From positions 597,001 through 661,000 of the forward strand of contig NZ_CP149510.1 of NCBI RefSeq assembly GCF_040126305.1: a stretch of 64,000 nucleotides of DNA, in the 5' to 3' direction. How positions within the stretch are numbered: position 1 is the first letter of the stretch; each line of letters begins with the position of its first letter. The notes under the pieces were generated by a model. That model did not search any database. It saw nothing but the letters and a program-made list of their open reading frames with translations, and was not told where the DNA came from. The position numbers and the translations under genes were made by a program. The stretch comes from Pararhizobium sp. A13. GTDB lineage: Bacteria; Pseudomonadota; Alphaproteobacteria; Rhizobiales; Rhizobiaceae. Shown here one piece after another: positions 8,805 through 17,053 of the stretch.

Positions 8805-9968
8805 TCAGGCGGCCTTCGGAAGGGACATGATGGTGGCGGCGAAATCGGCGATGTCCTCATCGCTGACCTCGCGGATGGAAGAGCGGCGCATCGGCTGGTT
8901 TTCCGGCGCCTTCATCTCGGCAGCAAGCGCGCCCGAATCGAGTGCTTCGAACGCCTTCGGCAGGGCACGGACAATGCCGCAGCGATCCATCAGACCCGAG
9001 ACGAAAGCCGGAAGATCCGCCGCCTTGGCAAGACCGCAGGCTTTTGCAGCCGCATTGAGATCGGCGGTATCGGCCTCGACCAGCCAGGCAAGCGTGGCCT
9101 CGAAGCCAAGCGCGGTGGCAAGGCCATGGTGAACGGGGGCCAGGCCCGCCAGCGCATGGCTGATCGTGTGGGCGACGGCTGTGCCGCAATTGTCGATGGC
9201 GATGCCAGCATAGCACGAGCCGAGCAACACTTTGCCGCGCGCGTCCATATTGTCGGGTTCGTTGACGGCTGTTTCCAGCGCGCCGGTGACAAGGTGCAGG
9301 GCTTCATGCGCATAGATTTTGCCGCCGGCATGGGTGTTGCGGTTGGTGGCGGCCTCGAAAGCATGGATGAAAGCGTCCATACCGCACCAGGCGGTGAGAT
9401 TGGCGGGCAGCGTCGCCGTCAGCGCCGGGTCAAGCAGCACGAGATCAGCCTTGGTCTCGGCACCCCAGATCCAGAGCTTCTTGCCCGCTGGCCCGGTGAA
9501 AATGTTGGTCGCGGACGTTTCCGATCCGGTCCCTGCCGTCGTCGGCACCATGATCTTCTTCAGAGGGTCCTTCGGTAGCGGATTGGCCGCGAGCGCATAA
9601 TGCATGGCATCCTCACCGGAGGCGGCACAACAGGCGGCGATCTTGGCGATGTCCAGTGCCGAGCCGCCGCCGATACCGATCACCACATCCGCGCCCGTGA
9701 CCGCCTCGGTCGCACGCCGCACATGGGCGATCTTCGGCTCACCAGTGAAATCGGAGAAGACACGCGCCTCGATGCCTTCGGCCAGCAACTGGGTTGCGAT
9801 GCGACCGGCGAGCCCCGATCGGGCAAGGAAGCCGTCGATGACGATGGAGGCGGTTTTCGCACCAAAGGACGAGGCAGCGGTACCGATCGTTTCGTGAATA
9901 TTTTCGCCGAAACGAATTTCGGGAACGAAGGAAGTGGAAAAAGCCACGGTGGTGAACCTGCAATGCAT
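8805..9968 (-). CDS. Iron-containing (group III) alcohol dehydrogenase
   Basis: 387 residues. NAD-binding GIGGGSALDIAKIAA, PTTAGTGSETSA, and metal-binding His/Asp in GMDAFIHAFEA, AVAHTISHALAG and PVHHGLATAL mark the Fe-ADH family (maleylacetate reductase/1,3-propanediol dehydrogenase relatives). It probably interconverts an alcohol and the aldehyde used by the adjacent dehydrogenase. Start: the ATG at 9968 gives MHCRFTTVAFSTSF; a GTG seven codons in (9945-9947) has GCAGG about 10 bases upstream and fits the family N-terminus, so either may be used. It is first in the operon, divergent from the LysR gene. Confidence 0.88.
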   Translation of the reverse strand: MHCRFTTVAFSTSFVPEIRFGENIHETIGTAASSFGAKTASIVIDGFLARSGLAGRIATQLLAEGIEARVFSDFTGEPKIAHVRRATEAVTGADVVIGIGGGSALDIAKIAACCAASGEDAMHYALAANPLPKDPLKKIMVPTTAGTGSETSATNIFTGPAGKKLWIWGAETKADLVLLDPALTATLPANLTAWCGMDAFIHAFEAATNRNTHAGGKIYAHEALHLVTGALETAVNEPDNMDARGKVLLGSCYAGIAIDNCGTAVAHTISHALAGLAPVHHGLATALGFEATLAWLVEADTADLNAAAKACGLAKAADLPAFVSGLMDRCGIVRALPKAFEALDSGALAAEMKAPENQPMRRSSIREVSDEDIADFAATIMSLPKAA

Positions 9969-10061
9969 GTTTGATGCTGCTTCCAGCCTGCATCACAATC
10001 TGATATTTTCAAACACGGGCATTTTTCGGCCATTTTGATAATCTGAAATCATGGAGACGGG
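9969..10061. promoter_or_regulatory. Divergent promoter region of the alcohol dehydrogenase operon and LysR gene
   Basis: 93 bases between divergent genes. It contains two similar half-sites, CTGATATTTTCA and TTGATAATCTGA, and a short palindrome TGAT-N8-ATCA just before the LysR gene. LysR proteins usually bind such AT-rich dyads in the shared promoter, so this is the likely operator for autoregulation and activation of the operon. Confidence 0.45.
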
Positions 10062-10964
10062 ATGCTGGGCCATATTCCGCTGGAAGCGTTCCGGGTGTTC
10101 GATGCAGCCTGCCGGCAGATGAATTTTTCGAAAGCCGGGCGCGAACTCAACATCACCCAGGCCGCCGTCAGCCGCCGCATCAAGGGACTGGAGGATCATC
10201 TCGGCGCGGCGCTGTTCACACGGCGCGGCAAGAACCTGGAACTGACGCCGCAGGGCGCACGCCTGTTCCAGCGGGTTCGCGCCGCGCTGGATTATCTGGA
10301 GGAGAGTCTCGACCCCTTCCGCTCTGTAAACGGCGGCACGATCGCCATCGCAGCGAGCGGTTCGGTGTCACATCTCTGGCTCGGCGGCCGCCTGCGCGAT
10401 TTCGGCAAGGAGAACCCGTCGATCTCGCTCAGGCTGCTGACCTCGGACACGTCATCGGATCTTGCCGCTGAAACCAATGATCTCGTCATCCTTTACTCGA
10501 CCGGAGAACACCCGCGCTGGGACCTGACGCCGATGATGCCGGAACGGCTGATGCCTGTTGCTTCGCCGGATTATCTCGACAGCCGCGGCCTTGATGCCGG
10601 GACCCTGACCGTCGAGCGGATCGCCTCGCTGGACCTCATCGACTACGAGCGCTTCAACGCGCACTGGATTTCCTTCCGGCAGTGGTTCGGCCGCGTTTCT
10701 CCGCCGCCCCGGCTGAAGCTGCCGAACCCGCGTTTTTCCTTTTCCACCTATATCATGGCGATCGATGCCGCCCTTCGCGGGGACGGCATCGCGCTTGGCA
10801 GCCTCGGCCTGATCGAAGAACAACTCGCCGATGGCAGGCTTGTGACGGTCGGCTCGGAGTGCCTTTCCACCGGTTACGGCTATTATCTCGGCCTTCCCAA
10901 ATTCAAGACCGTCACGCCGGAAGCGCGGCAGCTGCATGCGTTCCTGACAGGCTCGGAGAGCTGA
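10062..10964 (+). CDS. LysR-family (GcvA-like) transcriptional regulator
   Basis: 300 residues. The N-terminal winged helix reads IPLEAFRVFDAACRQMNFSKAGRELNITQAAVSRRIKGLE, the GcvA/AmpR-type subgroup, with the effector-binding fold after about residue 90. GGAGACGGG stands just before the ATG. It is divergent from the alcohol dehydrogenase/aldehyde dehydrogenase/enolase-type operon and most likely controls it in response to a pathway intermediate. The inducer cannot be inferred. Confidence 0.9.
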   Translation: MLGHIPLEAFRVFDAACRQMNFSKAGRELNITQAAVSRRIKGLEDHLGAALFTRRGKNLELTPQGARLFQRVRAALDYLEESLDPFRSVNGGTIAIAASGSVSHLWLGGRLRDFGKENPSISLRLLTSDTSSDLAAETNDLVILYSTGEHPRWDLTPMMPERLMPVASPDYLDSRGLDAGTLTVERIASLDLIDYERFNAHWISFRQWFGRVSPPPRLKLPNPRFSFSTYIMAIDAALRGDGIALGSLGLIEEQLADGRLVTVGSECLSTGYGYYLGLPKFKTVTPEARQLHAFLTGSES

Positions 10965-10975
10965 CCAGTGCCGCG

Positions 10976-11028
10976 CTGCTGGATAATTCCTTAAATCGGA
11001 ATCGATCACGGGAAAAATTATCCAGCAG
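10976..11028. repeat. Inverted repeat with perfect 13-bp arms downstream of the LysR gene
   Basis: CTGCTGGATAATT (10976-10988) is exactly mirrored by AATTATCCAGCAG (11016-11028), with a 27-base centre. There is no T-tract after the second arm, so it is not a standard intrinsic terminator. The flanking 212 bases to the next ORF show nothing else recognisable. Confidence 0.6.
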
Positions 11029-11240
11029 ATCAAAGCGTTACATCGACCTTGCGCGTCTGAAAAGACGGCGGTGCCGTAATTGTGCAATGCAAACGAATCA
11101 TGCGATGGTCTCGCCGTCTTTACCGTGGCATTTCGCGAGCCAGCTGAGAGCCGCAGGGCCTCTGCAGCCAGCAACCACGTTGAGCGTTGCGCCTATCCTC
11201 AGCCTTTCTTCTCCTCCCTTGAATCTCCGGCCCCTGCCCG

Positions 11241-11438
11241 ATGCCATGGTCAAATCTACTGCTTTCATTTTACACCTTGATATGTCTGTTTTTTCTCGAC
11301 AATACCTATCGCGAGGGTGAGGCCGCCGGCGGCGCCTGGGATAAAATGCGTGTTCTCGGATTGTCTTTGTGCCTGCTCTGGCCACTGCTCCTCGTTCATG
11401 TGATCATCTCGGCCTGCAGGAACCGGCAAACGGGTTGA
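11241..11438 (+). CDS. Small two-helix membrane protein, unrecognised
   Basis: 65 residues with two hydrophobic stretches: LLLSFYTLICLFFL near the N-terminus and VLGLSLCLLWPLLLVHVII near the C-terminus, joined by a polar loop (DNTYREGEAAGGAWDKMR). The amphipathic layout looks like a real short membrane protein rather than chance. No clear Shine-Dalgarno precedes the ATG, and nothing overlaps it. I do not recognise a family. It precedes an exported or membrane-anchored protein by 124 bases. Confidence 0.45.
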   Translation: MPWSNLLLSFYTLICLFFLDNTYREGEAAGGAWDKMRVLGLSLCLLWPLLLVHVIISACRNRQTG

Positions 11439-11562
11439 TGTCCGCAATCTTGCCCGGCACGCGCGCCAGGATGGCCTGGCACGGATCGGAGGCACCGGAG
11501 GTCGGGCAGTGCGCAGACGCGACGCCCGAGGCCGGTGGAAGCCGCGGAGTTCGGGTTTCGAC

Positions 11563-12435
11563 ATGAAGGAGGAGCGGAAAAGCCGGTCCGGAAGGATGTT
11601 CTTTCTCGTCGCTGTCGGCCTGATCTTTGCCGGCATCCTGGCGACAGTGCTGCTCGCCAACGGCCAGCGCAATCTCCATCTGCTGCTCGCCTACCTCGGC
11701 TATCCCGACCTGCTGGCGACGGCCGAGCCGGCGCCGAAGCCGGTGAAGATCACCCGCAGCAAAAGCGTGCGCCTGCCGCCGGCGCGCGTGGTCCTGCCGG
11801 TTTATGCCTTCGCCGATTTCAAAGCGCCGCAGCAGCGGTTCATCCGCGTGATCCAGAGCGATCCTCGCACCTTGTGCGAACGCCTGAAAACCGGCGGCTT
11901 CGGCGAGCTGGACTGGACGGTCAGCAGCGGCAACAAGGACAACTGGGAATGCGCCTCCTCCGTCGACCTTCCGGCCAGAGGCGAAGGCGCGGCACAGTCC
12001 TCGATCTTCATCTTCATCAAGGGGGACGGCGAAAACCGCGTCACCTCCTTTCGCGTCAAGTTGAACATCGAAAACCCGGCGGACACCATCAAGGTTGCCG
12101 AACTCGCCGGCAACGCCGCGAACATCTTCCTGCGACAGGTGCGCTGGGAAAACCCGGCCGAAATCATCGGCAAGATCCGCGCGCTCGAGGCCTTCGACAT
12201 CCGTAGTTTCGGCAGCCGGATTCAGTTCAAGCGGGAATTTGGCGAGACGCCGCGCTACAACTTCCTCGCGAACCAACTCAGCAAGCGGGGCCCGAAGACA
12301 CCTGGCGACCTGTTCTTCGATCGGGGCGAATGGTTTCCGCTGACCGGCAGCGACGGGCTGCCGATGATCGACGGCATGATGGCGGGCGAAAGCGCCGAAG
12401 GGCTGACGCTGGGCGCTACGGGCGAGCGCCCGTAA
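11563..12435 (+). CDS. Membrane-anchored or exported protein of unknown function
   Basis: 290 residues from the ATG at 11563 (an upstream in-frame ATG at 11509 is less likely). A single N-terminal helix, MFFLVAVGLIFAGILATVLLA, follows a basic KEERKSRSGR segment, so the rest should face the periplasm. The soluble part has two Cys (LCERL and WECASS) that could form a disulfide and no catalytic motif I can recognise. The C-terminus (DLFFDRGEWFPLTGSDGLPMIDGMM) looks ordered. It is followed by an AT-rich stretch and a polysaccharide-initiating transferase, but shared function is only a guess. Confidence 0.75.
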   Translation: MKEERKSRSGRMFFLVAVGLIFAGILATVLLANGQRNLHLLLAYLGYPDLLATAEPAPKPVKITRSKSVRLPPARVVLPVYAFADFKAPQQRFIRVIQSDPRTLCERLKTGGFGELDWTVSSGNKDNWECASSVDLPARGEGAAQSSIFIFIKGDGENRVTSFRVKLNIENPADTIKVAELAGNAANIFLRQVRWENPAEIIGKIRALEAFDIRSFGSRIQFKREFGETPRYNFLANQLSKRGPKTPGDLFFDRGEWFPLTGSDGLPMIDGMMAGESAEGLTLGATGERP

Positions 12436-12863
12436 CGAAAGGCCGTGGCGTCGCAAAAATTTCAAATGGACAGCCGGCGAGAACGGCAACCTGCGCACGC
12501 TGCCACAAAACGGCACAGCCCGCCGCACCTCTTGGAACGACAATCGCAATTGACCCAAAAATGATCCGTTTTGGAATGCTGCAAATTAACCACAGGTAGA
12601 AAAATTGCACATACGGAGACTTGTCAAAGACGATCATATTTAATAAATGATTAAAAACAAAAAAATGCTTTTTGCAAAAATAATCTCCAGGGACGGCAAC
12701 ACTCCAAGGCGCCGAGTACAAGAACCTTGCCGCAAGGCAGGGAAGACAATTGTTTTGAGAAAAAGAAAAACTGATCGGCTTTGCCGGACAAATATAAATT
12801 TATCAGTGACGGCCACACAACTGGTCGTCGCTGCCTGCCAAAGGTGCCAGGAGTATTTAAAGC
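12436..12863. promoter_or_regulatory. AT-rich leader upstream of the sugar transferase
   Basis: 428 bases without a convincing gene, markedly richer in A and T than its surroundings, especially 12540-12690. It contains the perfect palindrome TTTTTGCAAAAA (near 12668) and a dyad ATCAT (12633-12637)/ATGAT (12647-12651). Polysaccharide-initiating genes in rhizobia are controlled by Ros/MucR zinc-finger proteins that bind AT-rich sites, so this is a plausible long regulatory leader. No promoter can be fixed by eye. Confidence 0.45.
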
Positions 12864-13625
12864 ATGACGGAAAAAATGATGTTGCAACAATCAGCTGCTA
12901 TCGGAGTGGAGGATAGCAGGTTGAGTGGAAATATTTCCGGGAGATTTGCCGTTCACAACAAAGAACGGCGTGCAGACGAAAGCAATTTTTACATCAACCC
13001 GGCCAACGCGCCGAACATGCCTCTTCAGCTTACCATCAAGCGCATGATCGATGTTGCCGGCGCATTCTTCGGTCTTCTTGTTCTTTCGCCGGTTATTCTT
13101 CTGATTGCCGTGCTCATCAAGCTAGAAAGCAAGGGCCCGGTTTTCTTCAGGCAGCTACGGACGGGCCTCAACGAGGTACCGTTCGAGATCCTGAAATTCC
13201 GTTCAATGTACACCGATCTCTGCGACACAAGCGGCGTGCGGCAAACGATCGACAACGATCCGCGCATCACCCCGCTCGGTCGTATTCTGCGTAAGACCAA
13301 TCTCGATGAAATGCCGCAACTGTGGAACGTGCTGATCGGTGACATGTCGCTGGTCGGTCCGCGTCCGCATGTTCCCGACATGCTGGCTGCCGGCCGCAAC
13401 TATGCCGAACTCGTGCAGGGTTACGAGTATCGGCACTTGATGCGACCGGGCCTCACCGGTCTTGCGCAGGCCCGCGGCCTGCGCGGCCCGACTGCACATC
13501 GCTGGCTGGCGATCCGCAGGATCGTCTGCGACGTCGAATATGTCCGGCAGTTCTCGCTGTTTCTGGACATCAAGATCATCGTTCGCACGGTGATCAACGA
13601 GCTGAAGGGCGGCACCGGCCTCTGA
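12864..13625 (+). CDS. pssA: PssA/ExoY-type undecaprenyl-phosphate sugar phosphotransferase
   Basis: 253 residues. After a polar N-terminus there is one membrane helix (IDVAGAFFGLLVLSPVILLIAVLIKL) followed by the bacterial sugar transferase domain: KGPVFFRQLRTG, EILKFRSMYTD, TNLDEMPQLWNVLIGDMSLVGPRPH and RPGLTGLAQARG. The enzyme attaches the first hexose-1-phosphate to undecaprenyl phosphate at the inner membrane, starting exopolysaccharide repeat synthesis. AGGAG sits about 10 bases before the ATG. It stands alone, with a terminator downstream. PssA of R. leguminosarum and ExoY of S. meliloti are both candidates for the nearest relative. Confidence 0.88.
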   Translation: MTEKMMLQQSAAIGVEDSRLSGNISGRFAVHNKERRADESNFYINPANAPNMPLQLTIKRMIDVAGAFFGLLVLSPVILLIAVLIKLESKGPVFFRQLRTGLNEVPFEILKFRSMYTDLCDTSGVRQTIDNDPRITPLGRILRKTNLDEMPQLWNVLIGDMSLVGPRPHVPDMLAAGRNYAELVQGYEYRHLMRPGLTGLAQARGLRGPTAHRWLAIRRIVCDVEYVRQFSLFLDIKIIVRTVINELKGGTGL

Positions 13626-13662
13626 GGCTTGCAAAGCCTCATCGTCTTGACGTTCCAAATGC

Positions 13663-13692
13663 AAAGCCATCGGCGCCAGTCGGTGGCTTTTT
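13663..13692 (+). terminator. Intrinsic terminator after the sugar transferase gene
   Basis: AAAGCCA (13663-13669) pairs with TGGCTTT (13684-13690), and the run continues as T. A first hairpin, GAGGCTT-GCA-AAGCCTC at 13624-13640, sits immediately after the stop codon. Confidence 0.75.
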
Positions 13693-13938
13693 CGTTGGCC
13701 TGCGCAGCCGATGGCAGAGCCCCAGAAACATCCCCTGAGGGACCGCCAAACCGTCATTCTCTCTTGTGCTACCGGGCCTCCGGCGCGCTGGACGCGCCTC
13801 TCGGCGTATCCTCAGGACCAAACCGCCACGTTTGGGTGTCAGGCTGGATACTGCGCCATCCCTTGGCCACCATCGAAAAGCCCGAAAGCGGCCCGGCAGT
13901 GATGCTTCGCGAAAGGCTAAACTGACCTTGAACGCAAA
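13693..13938. other. Intergenic space between two converging operons
   Basis: About 250 bases between the plus-strand terminator and the minus-strand glycerol operon terminator. I see no supportable gene or repeat here. Confidence 0.4.
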
Positions 13939-13961
13939 CCGCCCGGGCAGAACCCGGGCGG
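13939..13961 (-). terminator. Hairpin terminator of the glycerol operon
   Basis: CCGCCCGGG (13939-13947) and CCCGGGCGG (13953-13961) form a perfect 9-bp stem with a 5-base loop, 28 bases past the glpV stop on the minus strand. Only a short T-run follows, so efficiency is uncertain. Confidence 0.65.
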
Positions 13962-13988
13962 CGATGTTTCAGAGAAAAGCGAGAGCGC

Positions 13989-15713
13989 TTAGTTCGACTG
14001 CCAGCTCTTCACCAGTTCGTCGTAGTTGACGGTCTGCGGCTTTTCTTTTTCGTTCTCGATCTTCAGCTGCGGTGCAAGGTTGCCCTTCGAGACGGCGTCC
14101 TTGTTCCAGAAGTCGAGATCATGCTCTTCGGCAAGCTTCGGGCCAATATCGCCCTGGATGCCGGAGCGCTCGATGCGTCCCATCACCTTTTCCTGCTCGG
14201 CGCACAGACTATCCATGGCTTCCTGAGCGGTCTTCGCACCCGAGGATGCATCGCCGATCGCCTGCCACCAAAGCTGAGCCAGCTTCGGGTAGTCCGGAAC
14301 GTTGGTACCGGTCGGCGACCACTGAATGCGGGCCGGCGAACGGTAGAACTCGACGAGACCGCCGAGATCCTTCGCACGATCGGTGAAGCTCTTGTCCTGG
14401 ATCGTCGATTCGCGGGCGAAGGTCAGGCCAACCTGGCTCTTCTTCACGTCCACGGTCTTCGATGTCACGAACTGCGCGTAGAGCCATGCGGCCTTGGCGC
14501 GGTCTTCGGGCGTCGACTTCATCAGCGTCCAGGAACCCACGTCCTGGTAACCGAGCTTCATGCCGTCCTTCCAGTAGACGCCATGTGGGCTCGGAGCCAT
14601 GCGCCATTTCGGCGTGCCGTCTTCGTTGACGACCGGCAGACCAGGCTTGACCGAGTCAGCTGTGAAGGCGGTGTACCAGAAGATTTGCTGGGCGACGTTG
14701 CCCTGGGCAGGAACTGGGCCGGCTTCACCGAAGGTCATGCCCTGCGCTTCCGGCGGTGCATAGGCCTTCAACCAATCGAGATACTTCTGAATCGAATAGA
14801 CTGCTGCCGGGCCGTTGGTGTCACCACCGCGAGCTACGCAGGAACCGACCGGACGCGAATTCTCGTCGACCTTGATACCCCATTCATCGACCGGAAGGCC
14901 GTTCGGGATGCCCTTGTCGCCGTTACCAGCCATCGAAAGCCAGGCATCGGTGAAGCGCCAGCCGAGCGACGGGTCCTTCTTGCCGTAGTCCATGTGACCA
15001 TAGACCTTCTTGCCGTCGATTTCGCGACCGGTAAAGAATTCGGCGATGTCTTCGTAAGCAGACCAGTTGACCGGAACGCCGAGGTCGTAGCCATACTTCG
15101 CCTTGAAGTCAGCCTTGTTCTTCTCGTCGTTGAACCAGTCGTAGCGGAACCAGTAGAGGTTCGCGAACTGCTGGTCGGGAAGCTGGTAAAGCTTCTTGTC
15201 CGGCGCCGTAGTGAACGACGTGCCGATGAAGTCGGCGATGTCGAGACCGGGGTTGGTGACGTCCTTGCCCTCGTTGGCCATCCAGTCGGTCAGGTTGCGA
15301 ACCTGCTGGTAGCGCCAATGGGTGCCGATCAAGTCAGAGTCGTTGACATAGGCGTCGTAGATGTTCTCGCCAGTCTGCATCTGGGTCTGCAGCTTTTCAA
15401 CCACGTCGCCTTCGCCGATCAGGTCGTGGGTGACCTTGATGCCCGTGATCGCGGTGAACGCCGCGGCAAGGGTCTTGGATTCATATTCATGCGTGGTCAG
15501 CGTTTCGGAAGCGACCTTGATTTCCATGCCGGCAAAGGGCTTTGCCGCATCGACGAACCATTGCATTTCGGCTTCCTGAGCGGCGCGGTCCAGCGTCGAT
15601 ACGGTGCCGATCTCCTTGTCCAGGAACGTCTTTGCCTCGTCCATGCCCGCGAATGCGGACCCGGTAAAGGCCAGCAGCATAACTGCTGTCGATGTCAATA
15701 AATGCCGTCGCAT
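13989..15713 (-). CDS. glpV: GlpV, glycerol ABC transporter substrate-binding protein
   Basis: 574 residues with a Sec signal peptide (MRRHLLTSTAVMLLAFTGSAFA, cleavage after AFA). It is a long extracellular-solute-binding protein (family 1 type) with periplasmic features such as YQLPDQQFANLYWFRYDWF. GGGAGGA precedes the ATG by 6 bases. It is the last gene of glpD-glpS-glpT-glpP-glpQ-glpU-glpV, matching the glycerol transporter operon described in R. leguminosarum. It delivers glycerol (possibly other polyols) to the GlpPQ permeases. The 75-base gap after glpU is the largest in the transporter part of the operon. Confidence 0.88.
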   Translation of the reverse strand: MRRHLLTSTAVMLLAFTGSAFAGMDEAKTFLDKEIGTVSTLDRAAQEAEMQWFVDAAKPFAGMEIKVASETLTTHEYESKTLAAAFTAITGIKVTHDLIGEGDVVEKLQTQMQTGENIYDAYVNDSDLIGTHWRYQQVRNLTDWMANEGKDVTNPGLDIADFIGTSFTTAPDKKLYQLPDQQFANLYWFRYDWFNDEKNKADFKAKYGYDLGVPVNWSAYEDIAEFFTGREIDGKKVYGHMDYGKKDPSLGWRFTDAWLSMAGNGDKGIPNGLPVDEWGIKVDENSRPVGSCVARGGDTNGPAAVYSIQKYLDWLKAYAPPEAQGMTFGEAGPVPAQGNVAQQIFWYTAFTADSVKPGLPVVNEDGTPKWRMAPSPHGVYWKDGMKLGYQDVGSWTLMKSTPEDRAKAAWLYAQFVTSKTVDVKKSQVGLTFARESTIQDKSFTDRAKDLGGLVEFYRSPARIQWSPTGTNVPDYPKLAQLWWQAIGDASSGAKTAQEAMDSLCAEQEKVMGRIERSGIQGDIGPKLAEEHDLDFWNKDAVSKGNLAPQLKIENEKEKPQTVNYDELVKSWQSN

Positions 15714-15788
15714 AGTAGTCCTCCCTTAAAGGTTTGCGATTGCAGTTTCGGACTGCCTCCCCGGCAAATCCGTTTCAGTAATCTTGCC

Positions 15789-16208
15789 TCAGACCAGCTT
15801 GAAGACGCCGACGGCGTACACGATGGAAAGAGCAAGAGCCCACCACACGTTGGGACCGACAAGTCCCAGCCATGCGAGATGAATGAAGGCGCTGCCAAGC
15901 AGCGAGACGAAGAGACGGTCGCCACGCGTCGTCTCGAAGCGCAGGATGCCGATCCGTGGACTGCCGCCTGGCCGCGCGTATTCCCAAACCGCCATCAGCG
16001 ACAGAAGCGCAAAGATGGTGAGAAAGAACAGGGCGCCGGGGAAAGACCAGGCCATCCAGCCGCCAGGGATCAGCGGAGCGAACCAGTCGCGCTGGCCATC
16101 CTTGATCGGCAGCGCCATGACGAGCAGCCCAGCAATGAAGGCATAGACGACGAGAACGGCTGCCAGCGCCAGAGGCCAGCGGTTGTTGCGTTGGGATACA
16201 GTGGCCAT
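15789..16208 (-). CDS. glpU: GlpU, small integral membrane protein of the glycerol transporter operon
   Basis: 139 residues with about four hydrophobic segments (PLALAAVLVVYAFIAGLLVM, FPGALFFLTIFALLSLMAVW, LFVSLLGSAFIHLAWLGLVG, ALALSIVYAVGVF). It resembles the DUF2160 family that accompanies this transporter. Its ATG shares one base with the glpQ stop (TAATG), and GGGAGGG lies just upstream, so it is translationally linked. Its molecular role is unknown; an accessory membrane subunit is the simplest inference. Confidence 0.83.
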   Translation of the reverse strand: MATVSQRNNRWPLALAAVLVVYAFIAGLLVMALPIKDGQRDWFAPLIPGGWMAWSFPGALFFLTIFALLSLMAVWEYARPGGSPRIGILRFETTRGDRLFVSLLGSAFIHLAWLGLVGPNVWWALALSIVYAVGVFKLV

Positions 16209-17032
16209 TAGACCCTCCCCAGGGCAAAGCCCTTGGCGATGTAGTTTCTGACGAAATAGATGACGATCGCGCCCGGGATGATGGTGAGCACACCGGCCGC
16301 AGCCAGCACCCCCCAGTCCATGCCGGATGCCGAGACCGTTCGCGTCATGATGGCGGCGATCGGTTTGGCGTCGGTGGTGGTCAGCGTGCGGGCGATCAAG
16401 AGCTCGACCCATGAGAACATGAAGTTGAAGAAGGCGGCGACACCGATTCCACTAGCGATCAGCGGGATGTAGATCCGCAGGAAGAAGCGCGGGAAGGAAT
16501 AGCCGTCGATATAGGCGGTCTCGTCGATCTCCTTCGGCACGCCGGACATGAAGCCTTCAAGGATCCAGACCGCCAGCGGCACGTTGAACAGGCAGTGTGC
16601 CAAGGCAACGGCGATATGCGTATCGATGAGGCCGAATGCCGAATAGAGCTGGAAGAACGGCAGCGCGAAAACGGCGGGCGGCGCCATGCGATTGGTGAGC
16701 AGCCAGAAGAACAGGTGCTTGTCGCCCAGGAACCGGTAGCGCGAGAAGGCATAGGCCGCCGGCAGCGCCACCGAGACCGAGATGACCGTGTTCATCACCA
16801 CATAAATGATCGAGTTGATATAGCCCTTGTACCAGGACGGATCGGTGAAGATCACGACATAGTTCCTGAGCGTCGGCGCATGCGGATAGAGCGAGAACGT
16901 CCCGGTGATCTCGGTGTTCGTCTTAAAGCTCATGTTGACGAGCCAGTAGATCGGCAGGAGCAGGAAGAGGATGTAGAGCGTGGGCACGAGCCAGGAGAGG
17001 CTGCGGCCGGATGATTGTGTCGCGGTGGTCAT
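16208..17032 (-). CDS. glpQ: GlpQ, glycerol ABC transporter permease
   Basis: 274 residues with about six membrane helices and the MalG-type coupling motif EIDETAYIDGYSFPRFFLRIYIPL (EAA loop, near residue 175), which docks on the ATPase. It pairs with GlpP to form the membrane channel. GGAGGGAGG precedes the ATG. It sits 21 bases after glpP and overlaps the glpU start. It is unrelated to the E. coli phosphodiesterase also called GlpQ. Confidence 0.88.
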   Translation of the reverse strand: MTTATQSSGRSLSWLVPTLYILFLLLPIYWLVNMSFKTNTEITGTFSLYPHAPTLRNYVVIFTDPSWYKGYINSIIYVVMNTVISVSVALPAAYAFSRYRFLGDKHLFFWLLTNRMAPPAVFALPFFQLYSAFGLIDTHIAVALAHCLFNVPLAVWILEGFMSGVPKEIDETAYIDGYSFPRFFLRIYIPLIASGIGVAAFFNFMFSWVELLIARTLTTTDAKPIAAIMTRTVSASGMDWGVLAAAGVLTIIPGAIVIYFVRNYIAKGFALGRV

Positions 17033-17053
17033 TGTTTTTCCTCCCTCCGGCCG

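Noticed and set aside
12647..12916. 89-codon frame overlapping the start of the sugar transferase
   Set aside because: It lies in the AT-rich leader, lacks a ribosome site and overlaps a better gene in another frame.
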